Shown: positions 32,240 through 43,450 of the stretch, in pieces
Layout of the letters: the number at the start of each line of letters is the position of its first letter
How positions within the stretch are numbered: the stretch's first letter is position 1
DNA from: Ariolimax columbianus
Taxonomy: Eukaryota > Mollusca > Gastropoda > Stylommatophora > Arionidae
Assembly: GCA_036924085.1 (NCBI GenBank)
Contig: JAVGWX010000002.1
Span: 158,121,674 to 158,185,673, forward strand
DNA: 64,000 bases
Direction of reading: 5' to 3'
Position numbers and translations under genes: made by a program
Notes under the pieces: model-generated
Told to the model about the DNA's origin: nothing
Database searches by the model: none
Seen by the model: only the letters and a program-made list of their open reading frames with translations

Positions 32240-32975
32240 AAATCGTTTCAAACCCACCCCACACCCCTCTCTAAACCCACCCCACACCCTCTCCAAATCC
32301 ACCTCACTCCCCTCTCCAAACCCAGCCCACACCCTCTCAAAGCCCACCCCACACAACTCTCCAAACCACCCCACACCCCTCTTCAAATCCAGCCCACACC
32401 CCTCTCTAAACCCACCCCACAACCCTCACTAACCAACCCCACACCCTCTCCAAATCCACCCCACACCCCTCTCCAAACCCACCCCACACCCTCTCCAAAT
32501 CCACCTCACTCCCCTCTCCAAACCCAGCCCACACCCTCTCCAAACCCACCCCACACCCTCTCCAAACCCACCCCACACCCCTCTCCAAACCCACCCCACA
32601 CCCCTCTTAAAATCCAGCCCACACCCCTCTCCAAACCCACCCCACAACCCTCACTAACCAACCCCACACCCTCTCCAAATTCACCTCACACCCCTCTCCA
32701 AACCCAGCCCACACCCTCTCCAAACCCAACCCACACCCTCTCCAAACCCACCCCACACCCTGCCCAAACCTAGCCCCCACCACTCTCCAAAACCACCCCA
32801 CAAACCTCACTAACCAACCCCACACCCTCTCCAAACCCACCACATACCCCTCTCCAAACCCAGCCCACACTCCTCTCCAACTCTCCAAACGCACACCACA
32901 CCCCCTCCAAACCCACCCCACACCCCTCTCCAAACCCACCCCACAACTCTCACTAGCCAACCCCACAACCCACAC
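32240..32975. repeat. 22-23 bp tandem array, about 33 copies
   Basis: CCCTCTCCAAACCCACCCCA-type unit. Variants with ACAACCCTCACTAACCAACC appear at about 32,420, 32,645 and 32,800, marking larger blocks of roughly 150-230 bp. Gly/Trp-rich minus frames are artefacts. Confidence 0.92.
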
Positions 32976-33094
32976 AACCCTGGCACACCCTATGCCTTTC
33001 TTCCTGTGTTAATGTGTCAGCGTCTGACAAACTGTTTGAATGTCTGTATCTATTTCCGTTTATGACTCGCTTTTTAGCCCAAATTTCTACAAGA

Positions 33095-33325
33095 AATTTC
33101 TTTTTTTCTTTTCTTTATTATATCTCTGCTATATACTGATTTTTTGCATTTTTTTGTTTTTTATTCTAACTCTGCTATTTACTGACTTTTGTTTTTTTTT
33201 GGTTATTTATTCTAACTCTGCTATATACTGACTTATTATTTTTTTGGTTCTTTATTCTAGCTCTGCTATTTACTCTTTTGCTTTTTTTCTAGTCTTTGCT
33301 CTATCTCTTCTATATACCGACTCTC
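33095..33325. repeat. T-rich array, about 50-bp unit, about 4-5 copies
   Basis: TTTATTCTAACTCTGCTATA followed by TACTGACTT and T/G runs, recurring at about 33,115, 33,160, 33,208 and 33,250. Confidence 0.8.
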
Positions 33326-33433
33326 TGTTCACTGTTTCTCAACGTTTCTACCCAATACAATAACACCGCTTGATTACTCTCCACATTAATTGGTTCATTG
33401 CGAATGTACGGATTAGTTTTTCAATTGGCAATC

Positions 33434-34655
33434 CCTGTTACCTGCCTGATATAAGGTCTGATGAGGTCAGCTCCTGTTACCTGCCTGATATAAGGTCTGA
33501 TGAGCTCAGCTCCTGTTACCTGCCTGATATAAGGTCTGATGAAGTCAGCTCCTATTACCCGCCTAATATAAGATCTGATGAGCTTAGCTCATGTTACCTG
33601 CCTAAGGTCTGATGAGCTCAGCTCCTGTTACCTGCCTGATATAAGGTCGGATGAGGTCAGCTCCTGTTACCTGCCTGATATAAGGTCTGATGAGGTCAGC
33701 TCCTGTTACCTGCCTGATATAAGGTCTGATGAGGTCAGCTCCTGTTACCTGCCTGATATAAGGTCTGATGAGGTCAGCTCCTGTTACCTGCCTGATATGT
33801 CTGATGAGGTCAGCTCCTGGTACCTACCTGATATAAGATCTGACGAGGTCAGCTCCTGTTACTTGCCTGATGTAAGGTCTGATGAGCTCAGCTCCTGTTA
33901 CCTGCCTGATGTAAGGTCTGATGAAGTCAGCTCCTGTTACCTGCCTGATATGAGGTCTGATGAAGTCAGCTCCTGTTACCTGCCTGATATAAGGTCTGAT
34001 GAACTCAGCTCCTGTTACCTGCCTGATGTAAGGTCTGATGAGGTCAGCTCCTGTTACCTGCCTGATATAAGATCTGATGAGGTCAGCTCCTGTTACTTGC
34101 CTGATGTAAGGTCTGATGAGCTCAGCTCCTGCTACCTGGCTGATGTAAGGTCTGATGAGCTCAGCTCCTGTTACCTGCCTGATATAAGGTCGGATGAGGT
34201 AAGCTCCTGTTACCTGCCTGATATAAGGTCTGATGAGGTCAGCTCCTGTTACCTGCCTGATATAAGGTCTGATGAGGTCAGCTCCTGTTACCTGCCTGAC
34301 ATAAGGTCTGATGAGGTCAGCTCCTGTTACCTGTCTGATATAAGGTCTGATGAGGTCAGCTCCTGTTACCTGCCTGATATAAGGTCTGATGAGCTCAGCT
34401 ACTGTTACCTGCCTGATATAAGGTCTGATGAGGTCAGCTCCTGTTACCTGCCTGATATAAGGTCTGATGAGGTCAGCTCCTGTTACCTGCCTGATATAAG
34501 GTCTGATGACGTCAGCTCCTGTTACCTGCCTGATATAAGGTCTGATGAGGTGATGAGGTCAGCTCCTGTTACCTGCCTGATATAAGGTCTGATGACGTCA
34601 GCTTCTGTTACCTGCCTCATATAAGGACTGATGACGTCAGCTCCTGTTACCTTCA
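33434..34655. repeat. 39-bp tandem array, about 31 copies
   Basis: Core CTGTTACCTGCCTGATATAA and GGTCTGATGAGGTCAGCTC. The unit equals 13 codons and one plus frame is open for 335 codons with a CYLPDIRSDEVSS repeat. Most point changes are GAGGTC/GAGCTC and ATATAA/ATGTAA alternations. No initiation context or family supports a protein. Confidence 0.95.
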
Positions 34656-34846
34656 CTTTACAATAGCCGATCTCTGTTCAATTATGTTTTTAAGATTGCA
34701 CTCTGGGCATACTCATAGGTGTTCTTCTTCTTCTTCTTCATCGTACGTAGTCAGACAGTAACCATTATTTTTTCGAAAAAAGCGGCGGTTATCCTGAGGC
34801 TGTCGACACTGCCATAGAGCTTGTCTTGTGGTTCCACTGGTGATGG

Positions 34847-35560
34847 CTACATCTGCTCTCTCTGATCCTCGTATGTCGGGCAGTTCTGCAGCAGATGCTC
34901 AGCGGTCATTTTCTCGGTACCACACAGGCATTCGTCGGTACCACCTATCTTCAATTTGTTGAATAGGTGGTACCTCAGTCTATTGTGGTCAGTGCGAAGT
35001 CTGAAGACAACGACCTGCTCTCTTCTGTTCAACTGGTAAATAACATCATTTTTGGTGTAGCCGGTATGTTCAGTTTCCCATTTGGTCATGTATCTGGCTT
35101 TAATAAGCTGTTTTGACTCTTCGTACGTCATACTAGTATCTGTTTGTGGTAGTCTTGCACCTTCTTTTGCCAGTCTGTCTGCCTCATCGTTGCCTTGGAT
35201 GTTGCAGTGTGATGGGACCCAGTGTACCACTACCCTTTTTGGTGCGGACTGCTGGCATAGTTGACAGAGTGCTACTCTTAAGTCATTAAGCTCAGTGTTT
35301 TTCTGGCTTTTTAGCGCTGTGACTACGGCCAGAGCATCTGTAAGCAGGACTATATGGCTTTCATTTTCTTTATGTGTCACCATTTCCTCTACTGCCGCCC
35401 TCAGTGCCTCTGCCTCCGCTCTGAAATTTCTTGTGTACTTACCAGTAGCGAATGACAGTGTTATTTTTCTGCCATTTGGTAGGTTCAGGAATGCTCCTGC
35501 CCCTCCGTTCTGTGTAGTGTTTGCTACAGAACCGTCGGTGTATGCATGGGTCCAGTCCAT
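34847..35560 (-). pseudogene. RNase H domain of the I-like LINE
   Basis: Open for 237 codons. All four RNase H1 carboxylates can be seen: D in HAYTDGSVAN, E in FRAEAEALRAAVEE, D in LLTDALAVVTAL, and D in the GNDEADRLAKEG motif after WVPSHCN. This activity removes the RNA strand during target-primed reverse transcription. After the RNase H fold comes EQVVVFRLRTDHNRLRYHLF and then CLCGTEKMTAEHLLQNC, the C-x-C..H..C terminal motif. This segment is intact and in a different frame or separated from the RT segment by the short gap at 35,560-35,590, where the ancestral frame probably continued. Confidence 0.9.
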
Positions 35561-35586
35561 GCTTGGGTAGTTTTTCGATGTAAAGC

Positions 35587-37779
35587 TTAGGGTAGTATCT
35601 CTCCTTTCTTTTTCAGTCTGGCAGTTTTTGTTTCCAATACCTGGTATATTTTCTCCACCTCTGGAAATATATCCTGCCTCCAGGTAGGTTTTCGTACAGT
35701 AGTGATGGGCTTTGGTGTTGTTAGTGCGTTTATGGGATCTTCGTGCATCTTTGCTTTGGCTATTTCTGCAAAGTTTCTCCGCTTTAGTTTCCCATTTCCC
35801 AAATTGCTTAGTCTCTGGTGCATTGGGTGGTCAGTCAGTCTTCGGAGTTTCTCTGACTGCAGCTGGGCTCTGCAGTCTCTTCTATCGGTCATGGGTTGCA
35901 GCTTTGTAATCTTTTCGAGTTCTACGATTGGCGTTGACTTCATGCCTCCTGTTATAACTCTCATGGCTTGGTTTTGAAGTTTGTTAACTTTATCGAGGTT
36001 CGCCTCTGCTGCTGTTGTCCATGCCGCAATGCCATACTCGAGAACTGGTCTCACTCTTCCAGTGTACAGTTTCTTTAGTATACTTTCGTCTGCTCCCCAG
36101 CTTGTGCCAGCAAGTTTCCTCATGATTGCCATTCTTTCTCTGGCTCTCATTCGGTTTCTCTCGATCTGACTTTTCCATGTCATGCGCCGATCAAATGTGA
36201 CTCCCAGATAGGTTGGGTTGTCGTTTGGCTGCAGGAATTTGCCATTTAAACTTAATTTGGTGTTCTGGGGTTTGATTGAAAGCGAGATTATTGTACATGT
36301 GGTTTTCTCCTCGTTCATTTTGACCAGATATGAGTTCGCCCACTCTTCCAGCGATGTTAGGGCTTGCTGCATCCGATTTCTTGCTATGGTGAGATTCTTG
36401 TCAGAGGTCCACATAGCCAGATGTCTGCAAACATTGAGCTATGGACTCTTCTTGGTAAATTCTCTGTAATGTCGTTTATATACACCAGGAAGAGTGTGGG
36501 TGACAGTACTCCTCCTTGGGGTAATCCCTGCTCGAGTGTCACCTTTTTGCTCATCTGCCCTTGTACTTGGACTCTGGCCGTTCTTTGTTTGAGGTAGTGG
36601 TTGATCCACTTGTACATTCTCCCACAAACTTCACTTCTCCTTAGCTTGACTCTAAGTCCGTCTTTCCAGAATTTGTCAAATGCCTTTTCCAGGTCCACCC
36701 ACACCGCTACTGTGAGTTTCTGTGCCTGCTAGGCATCTTCTATTTCCTGTGCTATGAGGATGACCTGGTCCTCAGTGGATCTGTGCTGTCTAAAGCCGGC
36801 TTGCTGTGGAATTAGTATTCGTTTTTCTTCCAGATGCCACATCAGTCTGGTGTTTATCATACGTTCCATCAGTTTGCCGACACAGCTCAGTAGGCTGATA
36901 GGCCTGTATCCTTTTGGATCTGTTTTGTCCTTTCCTTTCGTTGATACTGGTACAAGTACTGCGTCTTTCCATGCCTGGGGTACGATTCCCCTTTTCCAGC
37001 TTTGGTTCAGGACCGATAGCAGTTTCCTCTTCGCAGTTTGGCCCAGCCCCATTAGCATTTCGTTTGTTATCCCGTCTTTTCCGGGAGATTTCCTTTTCTT
37101 TAATGTTCTCATGGCCTCTTCCATTTCAGTCATTGTTAGTTTGGCCATCATATGCTCTTCTGGTGCCGTATTTATGTTGTCGTGCCCCTTTTGCTCTTCA
37201 CTAATGTCTGTATGCCTATATGCAGGGACCTCGATGTGGTTTGCTTTGGCATAGTGTTCTACAAAAGCGTTTCCGGCTTTTTTTCCTGTGAGCAAGTTTT
37301 CGCCCTGCTTGATGGTAATTTGTTTTTTTGAGGGGGTTTCGTCGTTTATGGCTCTGACTAGCTTCCATAGCTTGTTCCTTTCTTTGTCTAGGTTGAGACG
37401 TTCAGTTTTGTTTTTCCAGCTCTCTCTTGCTGTTTTGTTTAGAGTGTATTTGTATTTCGCCGTAGCGGCTTTGATGGCGATATTTGCCTCCATAGATTGT
37501 TCTCGTTCTGCCATGTTCCTAGCATTTGTGACTACATCTTCCGCTTTCTGCAACTCATCATTCCAATAGGGCTTATAGTTTTTCCTGGCCCCTCTTGGGA
37601 TGGTTTCAGTGGCAGCTTGCATTATTGCCTTGCTTAGGCTTTCCACCATGGGCTTCATTTTGTTGTTTCGTGTGTTGATGGTTTCACACAGCCCGTCTGT
37701 CAGGATTGCAAATCTGTCCCAGTCGGCTCGTTTGTAATTCCAACGTGGGAGCGGTTTTGTTTCCTGTTGGCCTACTTCC
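35587..37779 (-). pseudogene. Reverse transcriptase domain of the I-like LINE
   Basis: From 37,779 leftward: a linker ending in KKRKSPGKDGITNEMLMGLG, then TDPKGYRPISLLSCVGKLME, LIPQQAGFRQHRSTEDQ, a TAG at 36,729-36,731, VWVDLEKAFDKFW (motif A, with the first catalytic aspartate in VDLEKAFD), LPQGGVLSPTLFLVYIND (motif B) and MFAD followed by a frameshift where FADDLAMWTSD is expected. After that the frame is open for 275 codons: YLGVTFDRRMTWKSQ, LAGTSWGADESILKKLYTG and VRPVLEYGIAAWTTAAEA, the thumb and connector. The enzyme would copy the element RNA at a nicked target. The FADD lesion removes the catalytic loop, so this copy is inactive. Confidence 0.9.
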
Positions 37780-38643
37780 ATTTCAATGTCTAGCCTGATC
37801 GCCCTGTGGTCGCTACATGCCAGTTGGTTTAGCACCTGGCGGTCTATTTTATCGTGTATGTCCTGTGTGGAGAAGGCCAAATATAAAGTCGAGGTGGTAT
37901 GCCATGTTCTAGAATAGAAACTAGGGCTATCCTCCGGCCTATTGATTAGGGAGAGATTTGTGTCTATCTCCCAATCTTCCACTTCGTCACCTCTGCTGTA
38001 TGTGTCAGAGTATCCCCATCTCTCCGAGTGGCTGTTGAAGTCTCCAACTACTATGCAGTTGGAGTCTTTGACGTCCATTCTCGAGAGCGATGGTTCTTTA
38101 TTTGGTGGTCCGTACAGATTGAAAATGCGGAGCCTTTATGTCAACTCCTACAATTTCTGCTTGTCCGGTGTGATTGACAGATACCGCGCTACTCGGTATG
38201 CAGTTTCTGGTCAGTATCAGGACCCCTCCTTTGTGACCTTCTCTATCGAGACGGAAGGTCTGGTATCCTCTGATTGAGAATTTATGGTTATTGTTGAGGT
38301 GCATTTCCTGGATACATGCCACGTCAATCTTACCTTCATGCAGGTGATGTGTTAGGGAAAGTTTTTTGTTAACGACACCCTCCGCATTCCACTGTAGTAT
38401 TTTGAGGGTCTTGAGTTTTTGGTCAATAAAAGTTGCCCCATAGCCATGTGCCTTGACTCCACGACACATGGGTGGGTGACCACCAGTTGTCAAGGGTGGG
38501 CCCCTTCGAGGCGTGAGGCCCGGCACTCTCGCTGCCTGGCGGGACTCCGCAGGATTAGCGCCATACGTTTTTCTGATCGGTTGTACTGTCATCTTACTGC
38601 GATTTACGTTGCACTGTTTCGTTAGGCTTGTGGCCCCGTGCAT
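37780..38643 (-). pseudogene. AP-type endonuclease domain of the I-like LINE
   Basis: The first 80 residues are basic and proline-rich without a recognised domain. From about residue 84 LQWNAEGVVNKK matches the entry strand of LINE endonucleases (xxWNxxGL), CIQEMHLNNNH (residues 110-120) carries the conserved Q-E, FRLDREGHKGGVLIL follows, then, after a frameshift near 38,120, FNLYGPPNKEP, VVGDFNSHSERWGY (GDFN motif) and CSDHRAIRLD (SDH motif). These are the catalytic signatures of the exonuclease-endonuclease-phosphatase fold that nicks the genomic target. Apart from the frameshift the domain looks intact. Confidence 0.88.
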
Positions 38644-38650
38644 CCGATTT

Positions 38651-39589
38651 CAACAGGCGTTTTTGTAGGGATGCCCACTTTAGCCTTTGGCTGTCCCCAG
38701 CCTATCTGCAAGGCAGCAGTTGTTTGTGATCAGAGTTGTCTCTCTTATGGAAGTTGTCTTACCAGACCAACGACTCTTCACTACTCGTGTCTATAGGGTG
38801 CGGTGATGATATATGAGATGATATATGAGATGATATATGATATGGACTGGTTTACCCGGAAGATAGGCAGTCCAGTGTGTCTGTATGCCTGTATCGTCAC
38901 GTCCTGCCAGAAACGTAGCATTTGCATGTGAGTGGGGTATCTCTTTGCTCCCTTTATTTTCTTGGCTTCTATGCAGGGATGGTACGCCTAGCATTCCCCG
39001 CCACCTGGGTTGTTGACACAGTGGGGCAGGTGTGCAATGTCCGCTAGTCTGCATCTCTTCTGCGTCCATTGGTATGGCTGATAGCGTACAGAGGTAGAGA
39101 TCGAAGCAGAAGTGCATTTAACCAGGGGACAAGCCTGGTAATGTCACCGAGATGTTGTTCGCTTGGTTTGCGGACATATCTCGTGGTCAAGGAATGAGTC
39201 TCGACAGTTCACAGTGAGGTGGCTGCTCTACTGTTTTCGACACCCCGACCAAGAACTAAGTCTTATGTTGGTGGTTTCGCACCCCATCGCCGTATAGGGT
39301 GAATATCGAGCAATCCGCCCGCTTTGATCGGTGGATGGAAAAGACCTCTTTCTGTGGCTCGACCTGGTAGGGTTGAGGCGCGATCCCCTGGTCCCGACCA
39401 TATCGAAGCCTCCCATTGCAGTAGTGCTGAGAATTTGGGCGGGATTCAAGCTTACAGGCGTCCGGCCGTAATCCCTCACATGGTAGCCTCGCGCCACTGG
39501 CTTATCAGCCTGGTACATGAACCAAATGGCTGCGGCTCCTCTCGAGTTGAGCAGGATTTCCGTAGCAACGCCTTGTCATTTGTAGTCAT
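38651..39589. other. Spacer without a recognised gene
   Basis: GATATATGAGATGATATATG repeats near 38,808-38,840. A minus frame of 108 codons (38,791-39,117) and another of 96 codons (39,228-39,518) show no family I can name. CGCCGTATAGGGTGAATATC at 39,290 resembles a motif I associate with dispersed mollusc repeats, but I cannot confirm it. Confidence 0.35.
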
Positions 39590-40260
39590 AGGTGTTCAAT
39601 CTTTGTCAGTACGTGGCGAAGGGTGTTGATGCTGATGTTCCATACAGTTCGTTGGTTGAACACACTTCTTCTTCGTCCCCTCTTTCGCCCCATTCCGCTC
39701 GAACCTCGTTCCATATCAAAGATATGCAGTCTCTGGATTGCTGATTCATCTATAGCGGTGTCATCATCTAACAGACGGTTATTGATAGACTTGAACTTGA
39801 CACTGCTGCCCATATCTCGTGGTCCCATAATTAGTGCTTTTGATGCCAGGACACGAGCTGTTGCCCTCAACCCCAGCATGACCAGGGCAGTAGATCCACA
39901 CCCACACCTGCATGTGTTATGACACGGAGCTGTTGCCCTCAACCCCAGCATGACCAGAGCAGTAGATCCACACACACACCTGCATGTGTTATGACACGGA
40001 GCTGTTGCCCTCAACCCCATCATGATCAGAGCAGTAGATCCACACCCACACCTGCATGTGTTATGACACGGAGCTGCCGCCCTCAACCCCAGCATGACCA
40101 GGGCAGTAGATCCACACCCACACCTGCATGTGTTATGACACGAAGCTGTTGTCCTCAACCCCATCATGACCAGGGCAGTAGATCCACACCCAAACCTGCA
40201 TGGTGTATGAATGCCCCCAGAGCTGCCACATATTCATACTGTAACCAGCCGTTCTGTACT
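39590..40260 (-). pseudogene. RNase H-like LINE tail with internal 72-bp array
   Basis: On the minus strand the array unit reads WVWIYCPGHAGVEGNS in one frame, the RNase H motif before the catalytic RAD. Left of the array, in another frame, VLASKALIMGPRDMGSSV, NNRLLDDDTAIDESAIQRL and GRRRSVFNQRTVWNISINTL follow, and ITKIEHL-like residues end it. The parallel at 5,690-6,117 (NDRADILAS, LLDNAMPVDESA, SVYNQR) shows both are the same family and that ERADVLASKA was originally continuous with YCPGHAGVEGN. The array inserts between, with a small frameshift. Confidence 0.7.
39855..40215. repeat. 72-bp tandem array, about 5 copies
   Basis: GAGCTGTTGCCCTCAACCCC begins copies at 39,855, 39,927 and 39,999; the unit also holds GCAGTAGATCCACACCCACA and CCTGCATGTGTTATGACAC. 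72 bp is 24 codons. Confidence 0.93.
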
Positions 40261-41299
40261 TAACGACGTAACGATTTGGAGTCTTATACCAAACTGACCT
40301 TGTTAAAGAGGTCTCTGATAGCCATTTCACAGCTGTAACCACTGTTTCCATCTCGTATTGAAGGTTGCTATTCTGTATGCACCGCTCTACTCAGCGACTG
40401 TCTGACCTCTCACTCTATCAGATACACCTCAACCTGATATCTCACTGCGCAGCACTGAACCGTCTGTGTGTGTAATGACATCACTATCCGGTGTGTTATC
40501 AGCTGATTAACCCTAGAGCCAGCCGCATTCCTTCATCTTGGAAACATTCTAACCGTTGACACTGAGACCCTGATAGTGGGATCGCTTACTTTCCACTAGA
40601 ACCAGCTGTAAATGGGTACCTGGCTTACTGTTTGAGAAAAATAAGCGAGGAAGGGAAATGACCACCTCACTTCTTAAAGTCTGTTATTTTGCACGATAAA
40701 GTCTCAAACACATCATCCCCGACAACGATGTCTACTATGTGATAACCTCTACCTTTACTTCTATTTGTGAGCAGTGGTGCTGCTCTTTTGCCCCATTGAT
40801 GGACTTCGGGAATCCACACCTACGTATATAAACATCTCTCAATCCCCATAACGGTACTCTGTACCATGTTTGGCTTAACCATTATGTTAAGCCCGTTTCT
40901 CTTAGTGTTCAGCGACTTAGCTGCGTTAAGCACCAGAGCAAACCCATAGCTAGCTTTTCTCTTCAGTGTAACACGTTTAGATCTATCATCACAGCCCTTA
41001 TTTTCAATCTGAGGTATCCCAGGAGAATTTATAGATATGAAAAATAAAGGCTGCTTGCCCCTGTAGTCGTCAGATGATGTGCAGGATAGATTTCTATTTT
41101 ATCTTTAATATTAAACAAAAAGACTGCCTTACTAAGTTTTTTTTAACACGAGCCCTCGTTGCTAGAAGACCGACAGCCACACCGCTCGGTCAGTCGCTAC
41201 TTCCCGTCACACAGCGAAAGTGGTCGTTTCCCGTTGTAATTAAACCAAGATCCACAACAAGGCTAGATAATTTATGTCACGTTGTCTTTTGTTAAGGAT
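40261..41299. other. Spacer with a dispersed SINE-like repeat
   Basis: CCAGCTGTAAATGGGTACCT (40,604) and CTGGCTTACTGT match the inverted motif at 63,425-63,465 and the weaker copies at 6,268 and 53,867. No gene recognised. Confidence 0.4.
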
Positions 41300-43450
41300 C
41301 GATGTCATTACACTCTGGGCAGACATCATCGTCATGTAGCATGTCCTTTGTAGAACGTCGCTCCCATCACAGTCTGTCTGAAAGAAACTCGTTCCCTTGC
41401 CAAAACTCCAGCTTCCGCCACTGTCATACTCAGGCATTCCTGGATATCTTGGTGCCATCGTCTTCTTGGTCTACCCCTTCCTCTTTTGCCTGGCACCATA
41501 CCTTCCATCACTGTCCTCTCAAGACCGTTGTGTCTCTTGATATCACCAAAGTATTTGCATTTTCTAGCCAAAATGGAATTGATAAACCAGTTCTCCTCTA
41601 TGCTCAGCTCTTGCCGAATGTCTACATTTGTCTTTTTCTCTGTCCAGGGTGTTCTGTAGATCTTTCTGTAACATTTTGACTTGAAGGATTCGATTCTTTG
41701 TCTAGAAGTTTTGGTAATCGTCCATGCTTCACAGCCATAAGCTGCCACAGGAAAAACACAGGCTCTCAAGACTTTTACTTTTATCATTTTGTTGGTGCCC
41801 TGCCATAATTTCTTCAGGCTGTTCAGTCTCTGCATTGCCATAGCTAGTCTTCTTCTGATTTCTTTCGAGCAGTCACCATTTTTGTCGATTCTTGAGCCCA
41901 GATATGCAAAATGTGTGACCTGATCTATTTCCTAACCACCCACTGTAAATTTATGTTGACATTGTGTTTTGTCGGTGGTCATTATCTTTGTTTTATTTAT
42001 TTTTATGAACAGGTTTTGATCTTTACTATGTCCATTAACGGCTGAAAGTAGCTGCTCTAGCCCTCATGCACTTCTTGATAGTATCACTGTGTCATCTGCG
42101 TATCGTAACTCTGGATTCTCGTACCCCCCAATCGTAAATGGGTCGAAACTTTCAATGTTCACATCTTCTCGAACATTTCTCATTATACATTCCGTATATA
42201 TGTTGTACAGATAAGGTGAGAGGATACATCCCTGTCGGACTCCCTTTTGTACTGCAAACCAATCCGATGTTTGCCCAGGTACCCGGACAGCGGATTGTTG
42301 ATCTTGGTACAATGTTTCAATGAGATGGACTATGCGCAAAGGAAACCCCATTTCCTTCATGATTCTCCGCAGATTTTGATATTTTACCGTGTCGAAGGCC
42401 TTAGTGTAATCAATGAAACATGTGTACAGGTCTACCTTAAACTCTCTACATTTTTCATAGATATTCCTTAAATTGAATATGTGGTCCTGGGTCCCTCTGT
42501 CTTTCCTAAAACCTGCCTAGACTACGTGAATTTCAGATTCGAACCTTTTCTCTATCCTTCTTAACAGGGTGCGCAAGAGCATCTTGCTAGAGTGGCTGAT
42601 CAGTGCGATAGTTCGGTAGTTCGTTCACAGCTTCAGTTTGCATTTTTTGGGGAGGGGAATATAAATTGCTTTCTTCCATGCTTCTGGCCCCTCTGCACTG
42701 TGCCATATCTGTTTACACAGCTTGTGATAGACTCGAGCACATGCCTCCCCTCCTGCTTGTATTAGATCTGCTGGGATATCATCGCATCCTGGGGACTTTC
42801 CCCTTTTCATGCTTTTAAATGCACAGCGTACTTCTTCCAATGTTGGTTCAGGTTCTTTCTCTTCCTTTGGTAGGATTGTAACTAAGCGCTTTGTGCTATC
42901 TCCATACATGGTTCTGCAGTACTCTCTCCATCTGTTCAGTATGTCTTTGGTTTCTGGTAATGTGTTATCCTCTTTGTCATTTATTGCATGTGGAACCGGA
43001 CGGAACTCCCTTGTCAGTGTTCGTATTGCGTTAAATGCATCTCTCTCTCTGCATTGTTGCTGTAGGTTTTCTATATCCTTACACGTTTCTACTATGTATC
43101 TTCTAAATTTTCTTGCGCAGTTTTTATATGCTGTGTTGGGCTCCTTTTTTCCCATTTGTTTTAATTGTTGCCTTTCTGCAATGAGTTTCTGTTTGCTCTG
43201 TTATATAGCTCTGTGTCTTGTGCGACATCTTGGAAATCATTTCTTTCGCTGTCGAGATCAAAATATCCCTTGTGTACGATGTCAACTCCTCGGATGTCAT
43301 CTCTTCCTGTACCGCAAGCAACGCCTCAAATTTCTTTTCTACTTTGATGTTGTTTTCAGTAGGTATTGCTGATACATCGAAGCGTATTGGCTGGCATAAA
43401 GGGGCTAAATCTCATTCAACAGGTTTTGAAGAGTGTGGTGGGTATTGATG
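41300..43450 (-). pseudogene. RTE-like LINE ORF2 lacking its endonuclease
   Basis: Minus strand from 43,450: FDVSAIPTENNIKVEKKFEA and a linker; FRRYIVETCKDIENLQQQCR; AFKSMKRGKSPGCDDIPADL (RT fingers); a stop near 42,623; NYRTIALISHSSKMLL; a stop near 42,518 before AGFRKDRGTQDHIFNL; FIDYTKAFDTV (motif A); KGVRQGCILSPYLYNIY (motif B); and LRYADDTVILSRSA (motif C, YADD intact) followed by a stop. A further stop precedes EIDQVTHFAYLGSRIDK. The last part (41,841-41,332) is open: ACVFPVAAYGCEAWTITKTS, RKCKYFGDIKRHNGLERTVM, GKRGRGRPRRRWHQDI and GATFYKGHAT. Motif order and the CEAWT, KRGRGRPxxRW blocks are RTE-like. Four stops and loss of the endonuclease show it is a 5'-truncated dead copy, but with long intact stretches. 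Confidence 0.87.

Larger units (their letters stand above)
34720..38650 (-). mobile_element. Nearly complete I/Nimb-like LINE (EN-RT-RNase H)
   Basis: The best preserved element of the window, transcribed right to left. Order: N-terminal Pro/Arg-rich segment, AP-type endonuclease, reverse transcriptase, RNase H, then a 3' end with a (GAA)n tail at 34,722-34,740. A single long ORF2 of roughly 1,260 codons is broken by only three visible lesions: a frameshift near 38,120, a TAG at 36,729-36,731, and a one-base loss in the FADD motif near 36,420. No ORF1 is recognised to the right of 38,650. Presence of RNase H after the RT, and the simple-repeat tail, place it with the I group; I name Nimb only by resemblance. 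Confidence 0.88.

Noticed and set aside
38791..39117. 108-codon minus frame as ORF1 of the adjacent LINE
   Set aside because: No zinc knuckles or coiled coil, and ends in an AT-rich simple repeat; no support for ORF1.
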